Notes under the pieces: model-generated
What the model saw: the letters and a program-made list of their open reading frames with translations, nothing else
What the model was told of the DNA's origin: nothing
The model's database searches: none
Program-made: the position numbers and the translations under genes
Origin: Nemertoderma westbladi
Taxonomy: Eukaryota > Xenacoelomorpha > Nemertodermatida > Nemertodermatidae
Assembly: GCA_032718475.1 (NCBI GenBank)
Contig: JAUCBJ010007190.1
Location: 1-44,349, forward strand
DNA length: 44,349 nucleotides
Reading direction: 5' to 3'
In this document: in pieces, positions 11,201 through 21,700 of the stretch
How positions within the stretch are numbered: position 1 is the stretch's first letter
How the letters are laid out: each line of letters begins with the position of its first letter

Positions 11201-13415
11201 GCTCCACACCTTGCGCATGAAATACTTCAGACCTAACAGGTTGACACATTGTTACAGGGGGTGTTGGTATACCCTTTTGTAGATTTACTAACTTATCGCG
11301 TTCTAACGCGATACTCTGCTGCACTTCCTGTAATTCCAACTTACTTTCTCTTACTGTTCCCTTTAACTGTTGAACAGTCCCCTCCAACTCTCGGACCTGT
11401 TGGGAGGAGCGAGCCTGATTCTCCTCCATCTTCCCGAGGAGAATATCCATCCCCCGCCGTCGCTCATCCACCCACTCAACCGCCGAAGCGGGAGCCGCCA
11501 ACATAGTAGCGGGTAGACGAGGGATGACGGGCGGCAAATTGTTAATGTCTCGCTCAGCGTCCAGGACCGGAGTTGACTGAGGAACTGTCCCACCGGATAC
11601 AGGTAGTTTAGTACTGTGCAAAGGGAATTTATAGTTCGGTTCTGGAAGTACAGTGGTCTCTATTACAGAGGGAGTGGCTTCGAGAACAGGCCTAATTATT
11701 TCAGGTTCATCCACTATAGTAGGGAGCCTTTCTACTCTAATAATTTGGTCTGTGGGTTCTGTACTACCTAAGTCTGTGCTAGCTAGTTGCCTTCTCACAG
11801 CTGGGGGCAAATTAGGCAATTTCTGATGGTGGGGCGTTCTTCTACGCCTACTTAGACGAGATCTATTTCCTCCGCCTTCAGGATCTGTTGTATCGCCTTC
11901 ATCAGATGATGTAAATCCCTGTCTTTTGGGAATAGATCGACTTATCATCTGCCACTGACTAGCTGTTCTTTGTTTATCTATGTAGTCTTGCTTCTCTTGA
12001 AGATTTTCCAACTCTAGTTGGGTGGTCTCTTCAGACGCCCTCCGTTCTGCTTCTGCCACTGCCTCTGCCGCTTTTCTTTCCGCTTCTGCCGCTGCTACCT
12101 TTCTTTCCGCTTCTGCCTCTTTTCTTTCCGCTTCTGCGGCTGCCATTGCCGCTTTCCTTTCCACTTCTGCCACTGCCATTGCCGCTTTCCTTTCCGCTTC
12201 TGCCGCTTTTCTTTCAGCCTCTGCCGCTGCTGCTATCTTTCTGTCTTCTATACGTTTTTTCTTTACTTGTTCTTCCTGAACCCTAGCGATGCGGCTACTT
12301 TCATCAAATTTAGCTTGGTTCGCAGCTAACATTTCCGCATCTATTGCGTCCAGCACAAACTTGGCTCCTTCACTATTAGGACGAAGTCCAGCCAGCCTTC
12401 TCCTCAACTCTTCGTCACCTAGAAATCGTTGATAGTCTGACAGATAGATGTCAATAGCGTCCTTCTTCTGCGGTTTCTCTGCTGTCGCTTCGCTTTCCAC
12501 TTGAGAAAAGGTAGCGTCTGTTGATTCTCCGTGGGTTGAGCGCTCAGCCAGCTGAAATTTCCACTGGGCCGTTCCTTGATCCTTGAGACTCACCCGCTGG
12601 AACCAAGTCTTTACGGCAAGTTGCAATGACGTGTCTTGTCTTCTTTTCGAAGCTTCCTCAAAGGCCGATAGGATTAGTCTGATTCTTAGAATTCTTTCTC
12701 GAACTTGATAAAGCAGTTCTCCCTGCTCTTGAGGTCCTTGGGGTTGTTGAAACAGTTGTTCCTCTAATCGCTCCAAAGAGCTGAAGAATCCCTGTACATA
12801 TCCTGCTGCCGACCTCTTCCACACAGCTGGATCACTAGTGTCTTTTGTCACTCCCATCCTGTGTAAGTCCTCCCAGGCAGCTTCCAATAAGTTAAACGGG
12901 AGTCCGGGTCCGGGGAAGTTCCATTGCGTCTCGACAATAGACTTCAGTTCCTCCCTTGTGTATCCCGCATAACTGTCCTTGGTCGATCGCTTACTTCTCG
13001 CCCAATCGATTTGGTGTTCCTCCACCGCAATCAATACCCTAGTGAGTACGGCTGCAGGAAGAATGAGAAGGGGATCCGAATAAACCGCATCTGCCATCTT
13101 TGCTCCGCGCTCGGGTGTCAGCTCTACAGTATCTGAACTACTGGAGCTATCGGGCCGCTGAGAAATAAGTTCTCGGCTCGGGTGTTGTTGCTGTTTAACA
13201 GCTGCTTCTTGGTCCCGCTTGACTTGAGCCCGAGTGCCTATGATAGACCTACGGTGTTTGACTAGCCTAGGGTCTGATACTACTACTGGAGGGATGATCT
13301 TTCTTACAGTAGGAGGTGAGTTGAACTTTGGTCTCAAACGTTCCACACTCCTATCTGGATCACAGATGGTTGTATCTAGGAGACTGTCTGACAGGTTTTG
13401 CTTTGTGTCAGACAT
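8202..13415 (-). CDS. gag-pol: BEL/Pao Gag, protease and N-terminal RT polyprotein
   Basis: This is a 1737-codon open frame from ATG at 13415. Residues 1-110 are disordered. About 110-350 is a helical region I do not recognise. About 370-470 is an Ala/Glu/Arg/Lys array (AEAERKAA repeated many times), predicted as long helix or coiled coil. About 650-715 has leucine heptads. The usual BEL Gag domain (DUF1759 type; VKFNGDEMKWLPF) begins only near 810. Zinc knuckles follow at about 1090 (CVLCDGPHHLSVC), 1124 (CYNCLRQGHQRRNC) and 1142 (CAKCGAKHHILLH). An aspartic protease with LLDSGSTGTFID lies near 1265. RT starts near 1550, with VRVVFDGSA about 1635 and ASDIEGMFLQV about 1680. The ORF ends at a TAG caused by a one-base frameshift just before the YMDD region. 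The roughly 800-residue extension ahead of the canonical Gag domain is unusual. Confidence 0.94.
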   Translation of the reverse strand: MSDTKQNLSDSLLDTTICDPDRSVERLRPKFNSPPTVRKIIPPVVVSDPRLVKHRRSIIGTRAQVKRDQEAAVKQQQHPSRELISQRPDSSSSSDTVELTPERGAKMADAVYSDPLLILPAAVLTRVLIAVEEHQIDWARSKRSTKDSYAGYTREELKSIVETQWNFPGPGLPFNLLEAAWEDLHRMGVTKDTSDPAVWKRSAAGYVQGFFSSLERLEEQLFQQPQGPQEQGELLYQVRERILRIRLILSAFEEASKRRQDTSLQLAVKTWFQRVSLKDQGTAQWKFQLAERSTHGESTDATFSQVESEATAEKPQKKDAIDIYLSDYQRFLGDEELRRRLAGLRPNSEGAKFVLDAIDAEMLAANQAKFDESSRIARVQEEQVKKKRIEDRKIAAAAEAERKAAEAERKAAMAVAEVERKAAMAAAEAERKEAEAERKVAAAEAERKAAEAVAEAERRASEETTQLELENLQEKQDYIDKQRTASQWQMISRSIPKRQGFTSSDEGDTTDPEGGGNRSRLSRRRRTPHHQKLPNLPPAVRRQLASTDLGSTEPTDQIIRVERLPTIVDEPEIIRPVLEATPSVIETTVLPEPNYKFPLHSTKLPVSGGTVPQSTPVLDAERDINNLPPVIPRLPATMLAAPASAVEWVDERRRGMDILLGKMEENQARSSQQVRELEGTVQQLKGTVRESKLELQEVQQSIALERDKLVNLQKGIPTPPVTMCQPVRSEVFHAQGVEPTRIYTASEVETPIVNPIKGNYRPVDNDIPYRPDNNPRNLYTDNSILNNTMAQESFTCQMARTEARQAVKVGEIVKFNGDEMKWLPFNEYYKDNIQNSVLSNGEKLRFLIECLEGSPKLMALKFIGHPDGLSQVWNTLNIRYGNRNNIARYLYAKLVAPRKFISSGIIEFSDEIQEICRQLDWLGKSHEYQSSMVIGAVASTLPKGGVGTRWDKKVLYMMEQQRRDRTMADLMSFLDGEVKLQLLKQSREKTPENKVSEKPASRRKITPVCYTDDGESQASQEEDSLKDTERSYYINKAPKDVSKFKSRTNDRREQVRKTPPTSPKRIHGRKPEERTSVHNVTQGKVSNIKPKCVLCDGPHHLSVCDEFIKKSLIDRREVMWNKRLCYNCLRQGHQRRNCYSDARCAKCGAKHHILLHTEFERNNPSQVSESELHVQFSDVNDTDQSSEMEGFYTDEFSDENESCYLINTAVYRALTYEKETDSELPLTTPDRQPSWKAPTSNVGIREFPVVQLRVHGSEKSYIVNALLDSGSTGTFIDKELAKDIFAGQPKFRTKLNMSGIMQVWKSTVTTDYYVGALSTPQDELGEHSIRSVKMVAIKNFATSQVEPYNWDEDDFTQQHEIPRFNTDYPGVQILIGQNAHEALETLEKRPAQPQPLQTYAGRTRVGWYFTGPSRITLMERLPKERVYQVSEWEDETSEGDDPPEGTPYSSDNDDIHQLFDEENTIDLLTENETWQNQVNLCHLIYPAGQVDYNDELNEVIDRYNAKTCDEHAVRFFTQEAVEPNSYDKALSVEEERAKQIQETTTRFLKDQGRYEIGLPFRQREPNFINNRPLAEKRIVQLHRRLTANASAKEMYKTQLKKFIEKGYAERVPEGTPITERTYYLTHHYIPKPGKPNEVRVVFDGSALYMGQSLNSELLPGPNLLQSLLGILLRLRQYSIAFASDIEGMFLQVKALDRDRDSLRFLWWPEGDFNQKPVEYWMTIQAFGIISSPTTPAQ
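12018..12279 (-). repeat. Coding micro-repeat for AEAERKAA in Gag
   Basis: Tandem imperfect units of 24-45 bp (TTTCCTTTCCGCTTCTGCCG type on the plus strand) encode the helical Ala/Glu/Arg/Lys array of Gag. The reading frame is kept through all units, so expansion and contraction have stayed in multiples of three. Confidence 0.85.
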
Positions 13416-13551
13416 GTTTGTTTGTACAGTTGAATGCCCACTGCTATAATTACAGTTAAAGCAAGTTTAGTAATTCAGTATCACTGTTAGCCTAGTAATT
13501 AATTACCGATATAGTTACTCTATGTAACATGATATATATACAATATATTAG

Positions 13552-13790
13552 AATACCGGTATACACTTATAGTATATATAAGTATTATTACGGATCGAAT
13601 ATTATGGTTCGTCACAGAATACCGGTATATAATATCAGCGCAAATATATAGGTATATAATAAGCCTAACGCCTAACAGCTTACACTTATAGTATATATAA
13701 GTATAATTGTAGACTAGAATTAATTACAGAATACCGGTATATAATTTCAGCTTAAATATATAGAAATAAATATAATAAGCCTATCGTAAA
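13552..13790. repeat. Tandem duplication in the leader, about 120-180-bp spacing
   Basis: AGAATACCGGTATA occurs near 13551, 13616 and 13731, and acttatagtatatataagta occurs near 13566 and 13684, in the same order each time. The core of that second word is palindromic (acttatagtatatataagt). Confidence 0.7.
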
Positions 13791-14886
13791 TACCGGTACG
13801 TCAATTATTTTAGAATAATTGAATTTCTGAATTTTAGGGTTACTTAGTTACTTTACTTTACTTTATTACCGTTATTTAAGCAGTAGTCCAACTGATATTA
13901 AGACCTAATTGTTGTATGACAGGCCTACTATTTTATAAATCGGTTTGAGTTGATTTATAATATATATACCCGTTTAATGGGTTTTGTTACAATATTTGAA
14001 ATAAATATTATTATTTCTGGGAAGGAGTCACTACACAGTGAAGTGCTACTTGTTGGACACTAAAACAAATAATTCTAATTTACTAAGTTACTTATTACTA
14101 CAAATTACGTACAATTAAGGGGTGAGATTACAATCTCTAAATAAACACAAAAAATTACACGTACGAATTTTTAGGGTTAATTTTACAGGGAATCTACAAA
14201 CCAGCGTAACAAGGAGTTAGAATATCTGGTTATTACAAACGGACAAGATACTACGGTATTTGAAAATAATAAAGCAGTAGTAAATATATTGCATTGTCTA
14301 GATAAGAAAATACCACCATCTGACGACTTATAGCCGTAGCGCTATAAGTACTACGTTATGTACCCGGAGTGTTCCTACCTAGAAGTTAATTACCGCAGCC
14401 TACTATAGCTAACGTGCCTATTAACCACTTTACAACACAAATATACTGCCTACACACTAATTACCTTCGGAAAGCACTGTACACTAAACCCTAAATTAGG
14501 TACAAGTACTTATACAACAAATAACCAGCAGTTAAAAATACTTGTACAGCTAAAAGAACCACGGTATCTGCCAGAGTGACCAGAGCATAAAATCACCAGT
14601 CTTTACCTACACCAAACAGTCCTGATGTAGTACCGGGGTTAATTTAACTATAACGGTATGTATAACACGCACAATTACTGTAGGAATAAACTTGGGGTTG
14701 TGATTGTTGCGAATAATCGCATATACTCTGAATAATAAATATTACGCTACCCGTACAGACTACACAAACAAAATACAGACCAAACGCTGGCAGACTACTA
14801 TCAAGCCTAAATAAACTACAGTATATGCAGACTCCGAAATGGTTAGTTAGTATGCGTTCTAACCGAGTAGTACGACTTATTCTTTC

Positions 14887-14906
14887 GGGGGGGGGGGGGG
14901 GGGGGG
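14887..14906 (+). repeat. Poly-G tract, 20 G
   Basis: An uninterrupted run of 20 G lies in otherwise AT-rich leader DNA. It is probably length-variable and prone to sequencing error. Confidence 0.95.
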
Positions 14907-15315
14907 ATTTACCTTACAGCACTGGATGCCCCCACGTTCCTAACTAGTACTTTATCGGACATACACTCTACACACACTGCAATCTCTTCAGACCTAACAA
15001 CAGTCAGACAACAATCCAGCCTACAAATTATTTATACAATCTGAGCAGGCTTACACGCCTTCTGCTCAATATTAACTTACATATAAATAAAACTGACAGA
15101 AATAAGTAAAATCCCAATAAAAAACCAGGGCTGCAGTCCCTGATTAAATATCAAGACCTACCGGTATATAATTATCAAAATCGAATAATACTGATGTACC
15201 TGTACTGCTGTAAGTACCGGTTCGGGTGGTTAGGTAGTTAGGCCTACTGGTTACCGGTCGACCAGTACTTTTGCCTTTATTGCCTACGTTGCAATAAAGA
15301 AAGAATAACTGTTAT

Positions 15316-16222
15316 TGTTCGCGCTTTTAGACCTTTAGCAGTTTAACCTGCCAATTTTAGGTGTCTTCTAGGTTATAAATCGACTTTAGCCTATAACAAG
15401 TATTTGATACACATAGAGTTACATTAGCCGAAGCCAGCCTATGCGCGATCATTCACCCACGGTTAAGGGAGACTGGATTCGGATGCTCTGACCTTATTGC
15501 GGTGTAGACTTACTGTACTATTCGATTGATCGTTAATATATAATCTCTGACAAATATTATTCACTTTCGGGAAATATTAACAGTTCCTTTAGGACGTGGC
15601 GCTCTAAGTATATAAACAGAGTTATGACTTACACTAAACACAACGGGATGGCTAATGATTTTCGTATAAAGCGCATTCTTTAGGAAATGCGTTGTTATCT
15701 GTCACACTCATGCACACTACCGCACACTGCTGCACTCTGATCTGCCGACCTTCACTAAATTTGATCATATATAAGGAGAACAGCAACCGACACATGTAGG
15801 GTCTATGAAATAGCATTCAATTCACTCCAAAACCACTATAATGTAAGTCACAATTGCTATATGTAACCGGTCTCTCTAACCTTCAGTATATCAAGAAGAT
15901 TGGGGTTTTATGATTATTTATCGATATTCTCCAAATATAACAATATATCCATCAACTTCTAACAATTAATAACCGACAGTAAATAGCAGTAAAATAATGC
16001 GGTGAAAGGTACCGTAATGTGATATTATGCGTGACTTGTATGATAACAGTTATACGTTTCTATAATCAAAGCCGTTCTAATGTTTGGCTAAAGTCTGAAA
16101 CACAGAATAATTCCAAAGCCGATGTTCTGGGCTCAGGAAAAAAGGTAAACAAAGACCATAATGCATTGCGCTATTTTTCGCAGGCTTCTGTACAAGATAA
16201 AATGAAAATCGCTCTGATTGGT
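15316..16222 (-). repeat. 5' LTR of BEL/Pao element, outer 15 bp missing
   Basis: This matches 1081-1984 at about 99%. It starts TGTTCGCG at the inner edge, as the other LTR does. At the outer edge it stops after ...GATTGGT and lacks the final 15 bp (ending CGAACA) present at 1985-1999. It then abuts a sequence that itself looks like an LTR start. Confidence 0.88.
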
Positions 16223-16250
16223 TGTTCGCGCTTTCAGACCTTTGGCGTTA
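16223..16250 (-). repeat. Fragment resembling the inner end of the same LTR
   Basis: TGTTCGCGCTTTCAGACCTT closely resembles the first bases of the LTR at 1081 (TGTTCGCGCTTTTAGACCTT), then diverges. It lies head-to-tail directly after the truncated 5' LTR. Confidence 0.6.
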
Positions 16251-16745
16251 AAAACGAATTATTAGTATGTACATTAGTTAAAAGATAATTATCAGATAAA
16301 AACCAGTAAAAGGCAAAGTGAAAATATTAAGAAATATGCAAAGATTGAGTTGACATCATTATAAGATTAATTTAATAAAGATAAATAAACTATTAAAGAT
16401 TAATAGTTTAAAACGATCGAGTTTTAAAGGTTGGGTTAATACATATTGGGGTAGTTATAGTTAAAAACGAATATCAGTACATTACGTAAAAGATAATTAT
16501 CAGATAAAAACCAGAAAAGGGCAAAGTGAGAGTATTTAAAAATATGCAAAGATTGAGTTGACACAATCGAGTTTTAAAGGTCGGGTTAATACATATTCGT
16601 CATCTTGAAGGTGACGTATTGTGATAGTTAGTTAAAAAACGAATAATTATCAGTACGTTAGTTAAAAAAAAGATAATTATCAGGAATTAAAACAGAAAAG
16701 TGCAAAGTGAACTTATTTAAAAATATGCAAAGATTGAGTAAAAGA
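16249..16745. repeat. Three-copy tandem repeat, about 170-210-bp period
   Basis: Three copies begin near 16249, 16462 and 16636. Each has the order TTAAAAACGAAT / AAAAGATAATTATCAG / ggcaaagtga / AAATATGCAAAGATTGAGT. Between copies, CGAGTTTTAAAGGT followed by gggttaatacatatt also recurs. No reading frame. Confidence 0.85.
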
Positions 16746-17586
16746 TAAGATGAGGTAGATAAAAAGTTTGTGTAGTGCTTGTGTATGACTCAGTCAGTCA
16801 GTGACTGTACAGCTGTAGGCTAAGTAAATACTGAATTATGCTTGATGCCAGCGCCAGGCAGCCAGGATGCTGTACTGTCTGACTGCTGGACTGTGTGATG
16901 CTTAACCACCTGTCTGCCTGTACAAGTGTACTATGCTGCTATAGCCTATGTACAGATGTATGCTGGTATGTATGTATAGGTCAGTAGGCAGGCCCGTATC
17001 GTGCGGGGGGGCTTTGGGGGCACTGCCCCCTCAGAGAAGTCCCACTGCCCCCCCCCAGACATGTATTGTTCACTCGTCTTGTTCAGAATTAACTAATAAT
17101 AATATTGTTGGTAATCAATATTATTGGATTCACATACTCCTGCCCATTGACCTGACCTGACTCCCCACCATTCCATTTGGTCCAATTCTATAACTACATG
17201 ACATTAATATACCCACCTACTGTCAGACTGTACCTGTAATTACTAAACATACTCGAAAGCGCTCGGTTCTCTCATTGGCTACCAGGGTGGAGGGGTTGTT
17301 TGTTGTTGACCCATTGTCTATTTGCTTGTAGTTTGGGAGCCAGCTTGCAGCTAAAAGGCTTGGCGCTGAGGGTTGCAGGGTTGCTTGCGCTGGTATCCAT
17401 AGCTATAATTTGTTGTAACTTAACCTTAACCATATTATACCTGAAGTGGGTCCTTCGCGCAGCACGTGATATAAACTTATGTAAGTGTAATCTTGAAAGA
17501 AAAATAAGCAAAATCTAAGCAGATGTGATGCCCTTGATCACTTTATACCAGCCTAGAGGCAGGATTGAAAACTGCAGTCGATTTAA

Positions 17587-18390
17587 CCCTTGTGCTGTCT
17601 TTGAGTTTGAGGTCATTTTTGACCCATCATAGATTTAAACTTACTCAATTTTATCACACATTGATATTCCAACTCAGTTCGCAAACCAGATGTCATCAAA
17701 TGTCAAATGGGCCCAAACTTAGATAGATACCAACATTTTGAATTGGGGATGACATGAAATATTCCAAAATGCACATGGCCAGTTCCCGCCCTTGGCGCAA
17801 GTGAGTCATATTCCCCATTTTTGTGATGATCAACTTCTAGTATTCCTACTGCATTGATATTATGCTCATTTAGAACCGCAATGACCGATTTAGTTGTTGT
17901 AGACACCTTCAAAACAAGCATAGAGCTGTAGAGCGAATAGTGTTTGTCAAGGTATTTGTCAATATCGCATCAAAGCGCTAATTTTGACTTGTGCCGGACT
18001 TCACATTATCTGCAATATCTGCAAAACTATTCGCTCTATTGTTGTTTTGAAGGTGTCTACACCAACTAAATCTGTCATTGCGGTTCTATTGAGCATAAAT
18101 ATAAATGCAGTAGGAATAATAGAAGTTGATCATCACAAAAATGGGGAATATGACTCACTTGCGCCAAGGGCGGGAACTGGCCATCTGCCTGTGGGAATAT
18201 TTCCTGTCATCCCCAAATGAAAATTTTGGTTCCGGTATCTATCGAAGTTTGGGGTCATTTTATGACATCTGATGTGCAAACTGAGTTTAAATTCGACAAT
18301 TCAACAAGTTTTTTTGGACCACCCCAACCCTCTCATTTACCTGAGGTCAAAATTGACCTCAAAGGAATCATCTGTTTGAGAAACGAAGGG
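17587..18390. mobile_element. piggyBac-type MITE with TTAA duplication
   Basis: The element is about 804 bp, starts CCCTT and ends AAGGG, and is flanked on both sides by TTAA (17583-17586 and 18391-18394), the piggyBac target signature. Most of it is one large imperfect inverted repeat: 17587-17943 pairs with 18018-18390 (for example, gcgcaagtgagtcatattcc versus ggaatatgactcacttgcgc), leaving a loop of about 75 bp. No transposase frame. Confidence 0.87.
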
Positions 18391-18789
18391 TTAAGACCTC
18401 AGAAAAAGTTTAAATGACACAGCTAATGGTCGAGTACAATTCTGCCAAGTTTCAGGTTCAAAAAAAAAGTCTGGGTCTGGGGTGAAAAGTCGCTAAATAA
18501 TGTCAAGTTTTGGACATATTTATGCCTACAAATTTTCAATTTGACAGCTTTAAATCTGACAAAGTTATTTAATGTCAAAATAGTTACGTCAACAACTATT
18601 TGCCATTATTGACATTCTCCTTAACAGTGTCAATTCGCCATGGCTCCGCCAACTTCGTGGCTCGCCCCACATACCTTTCAACAATATTGATTTTACTTTA
18701 TATACTAAATTAACTCTCACTTTTTGCATGCTCCCCAAATCCCAGTTATTGGTTTGCCCCCCCGGATTTGGCCTCTGCCCCCCCAGATA

Positions 18790-21700
18790 TTATGATTATT
18801 ATTATTATTATTATTATTAGCGCTCTTTTTTGGTAAAAAATACAACAATTTATACAAACAAATAAAACACGTTAGAGGGAGACCACCACTAGGCACCAGG
18901 CACTTACAGTGTAGGTTTAAAGTTCACTATACATACAGTAGATTTATGAGTATACATACAGTAGGATGTAGAATTTCGGACGATACAATGAAAACACATG
19001 TAAAAACAGCAATAACAATTTTGAAGAAAAACGGATTTATAAAAATTTTCAGAAATAAAATCATTTCAGCTACACTCAGGACGGTAAGAAAATGGGTATA
19101 AGTAAAACTAAAATTTGGACCATGGATGATATGAACAATAATTAAATTATATCAGATAAAGTAATAATATCAGATATCAAAGTTACAGAAAGGCATAAAA
19201 TCGAAATCAAGTAGCAAATGAGAAAATATTGAAATTGATTTTGCACCAACAGTTTCAGACGGCAAGGAGTTCCAGAGCGGCACAACACGATTTGAAAAAT
19301 AATGTTTGTATATCTGCAGCCGACAGCGAGGTACAAAAAGCTTTTGGTTGTGGCCTCTCAGACCTGAACGAGGCGGCTCAGAAAAGTACTGGGCGCTCTC
19401 AAGATCTACCAGTCCGTGTTTTATACGGTAGACCATCTTTAAATCGAAAACATGTCTACGTACCTCTAGCGGCTGCAAATTCAAAAAATGTAAGCGATCA
19501 ATATAAGTAGCGGGGGACAGATTGCACCTAAGAAAGAGTCGCCTACAGAAGTACCGTTGTACACGTTCCACGAGGTTTATAAATCTCTTTGTAAACGGAG
19601 ACCACACAGGGGTACAATATTCAAGTAGAGGACGCACCATAGATTTATATGCTGTTAGTAAAGCCGACTTGTTTGTGGAGACAATGTTTCTAAAAAGCAT
19701 GTTAATTACTCTAAAGGCTTTCGCAACCTGAGCCTTGCAGTAAATATTAAACTTGAGATCAGGGGCAATTAAAAGGCCAAGATCTTTACAGGAGGATTCA
19801 GATTTAAGCACAGCACTGTTTAAAAAATATATATGCTTAGGATTAGTCGCACCAATATAAACCGCAAAACATTTATGAGCAGCTAAGTTTAGCTGGCATT
19901 CTGACGCCCAAGTCTCCAGTTGCCGAAGAGCAGTGACAATATAATTTCGCTGATCAGAGGAGGAATATATTTTCACATCATCGGCATATAACTTGGCACT
20001 AACTGGTAAAAGAAGGTCAGGTAAGTCGTTGATAAATAACATAAAAAGTAAAGGTCCGATAACACTGCCTTGCGGCGTACCAGAGATAACTGCACAAACC
20101 TGTGAAAACATATTGCCCACCAAAACTTGCTGAGATCTGTTGGATAAAAATGCTTTAAACCAATCTAATAGACTCCCACAAACACCATACCCCGATAATT
20201 TACACAGAAGTTTACTATGTACGACAGAATCGAACGCTTTAGAGAAATCTACATATATTACATCAACATTTTTACGCTTATCTATAAGTTTGCACCAATC
20301 GGAAAGACAATCTAATAATTGTGTACATGTACTTTTTCTCTTTAAAAAACCGTGTTGTGCCCGGGTAATTAATTTGTTTGTTAACAGGTAATTTATCAAA
20401 GCATCTTTAATTACCATTTCCATTATCTTACAGGTTATGCACGTGAGGGAGATAGGTCTGTAATTATAAGGGTCTGATGAATCGCCCTTTTTAAATACAG
20501 GTATAATGTAGGCAGTGAGCCAAACAGATGGAAGGGCGTGCGATTCAAAAGAGACACGGAAAATAACTGATAAGGGCGCTGCTATGGTACAAGCTAGTTT
20601 AGAAAATAGAATAGCCGGGAACCCGTCCGGGGTGGAACTGTGTTTCGGAGCTAGTTTATGTAAAAAAGTTAAAACATTTACAGGATTAAAATCAACAGAA
20701 GATAAATTAACATTATAGGGTACTTTGCGGTTAAAATTTAAAGGCACATTATTGTCAGGGGTAAAATTTTCTGAAAAGACAGAGGAAAAAATGGTAGCCT
20801 TAGTTTCGTCATCAATTACTGTTTCACCTTTGTATTTCAGGGGGCCAATGTCCGATCTGTTGGAGTTCTTTTTCTTCAGGTACCGAAAGATCGCATTTGT
20901 GTTTCCAGAACTGAGAATCCGGATTTCCCGCTCGCAGTCAGCACGGTGAGCGGCGCGGGAAGCTTGCGCTGCAACACATTTATACGCAGCCATACCGCCT
21001 TCCGAGTGACGCCTGCGCCACAAGCGTTTCTTTGCTTTCTGTAAAATCTTGACGTAATGAGGGTACTTCTTTTGGTTGCTATCGTTACAAAATTCCTTGT
21101 AAGGAATATAAGTATTTATACCACTTTTCATAACCTTGCTAAATGCTAGGAAGAAATCGTCCACTGTTCTACATGAAGCAAACTCTTCTTCTTCCCATTT
21201 AATTGACCTCATAAATGACTTAAAACCTGTGTAATCACCATTTGCGAAATCGTAAAAACCACGTGGCGCAGAGGTGTCCGAGCTGTCACACTGAGGTGAA
21301 CCAATTATATCGAAGGACACAGTGGCGTGTTCGCTCGTAGAGAATGGAGCAGCCGTCGAAACGCTCGAGACAAAATGGTCATCCGTGGTAAAAATAAGGT
21401 CTAGAACGTTGTCACCTCTGGTAGGCTCGTACTGGACCTGCGAGAGGCCTGATTCCAAAACGAAACTAAAAAAGTTGTTATAGATATCGTTGTCCGGGTG
21501 GGAAACATCAGTCCAATCGAACAGCGGCAGATTAAAGTCGCCAGTGATCACACACGGTTTGTTGGTGTCGCACAGGATGTTGAGAGCTTCACAAAGTCCG
21601 GTAGTAGTGTCAGGAACGCTGGGAACAGGTGGCGGACGGTAAGCGCATATTAATCGTGAAGAGCCGTCAATGAGGTCAATGGCTACAGCTTCTATGTCCG

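Larger units (their letters stand above)
13416..15315. other. Long AT-rich leader of the BEL/Pao element
   Basis: About 1.9 kb lies between the 5' LTR and the Gag ATG with no coding frame. It contains repeated aataccggtatata words and the poly-G tract listed separately. No convincing tRNA primer-binding site is visible next to the LTR edge at 15315. Confidence 0.7.
1081..16222 (-). mobile_element. BEL/Pao LTR retrotransposon, near-complete, about 15.1 kb
   Basis: Read on the minus strand the order is 5' LTR (16222-15316), a long leader, gag-pol (13415 to about 5600), an AT-rich gap, an accessory ORF (3883-2333) and 3' LTR (1999-1081). The assignment to BEL/Pao rests on the Gag layout with three zinc knuckles, the fused Gag-protease-RT order, the YMDD box in RT, RNase H before integrase, and an integrase tail with the PWWGGSWERLI and LCLLE type motifs usual in this group. 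At about 15 kb it is much longer than typical BEL elements (commonly 5-9 kb). The long leader, the long Gag and the region between pol and the 3' LTR account for the excess. Frameshifts, an in-frame stop and an integrase deletion mean this copy is not autonomous. Confidence 0.93.

Noticed and set aside
7820-13449. Plus-strand frames opposite gag-pol, including Ser/Ala- and Cys/Phe-rich ones near 12018-12329
   Set aside because: They mirror the AEAERKAA coding repeats and other gag-pol sequence; the minus-strand protein has recognisable domains.
15280-15315. Primer-binding site beside the 5' LTR
   Set aside because: The bases adjoining the LTR edge do not resemble the 3' end of any tRNA that I can recognise.
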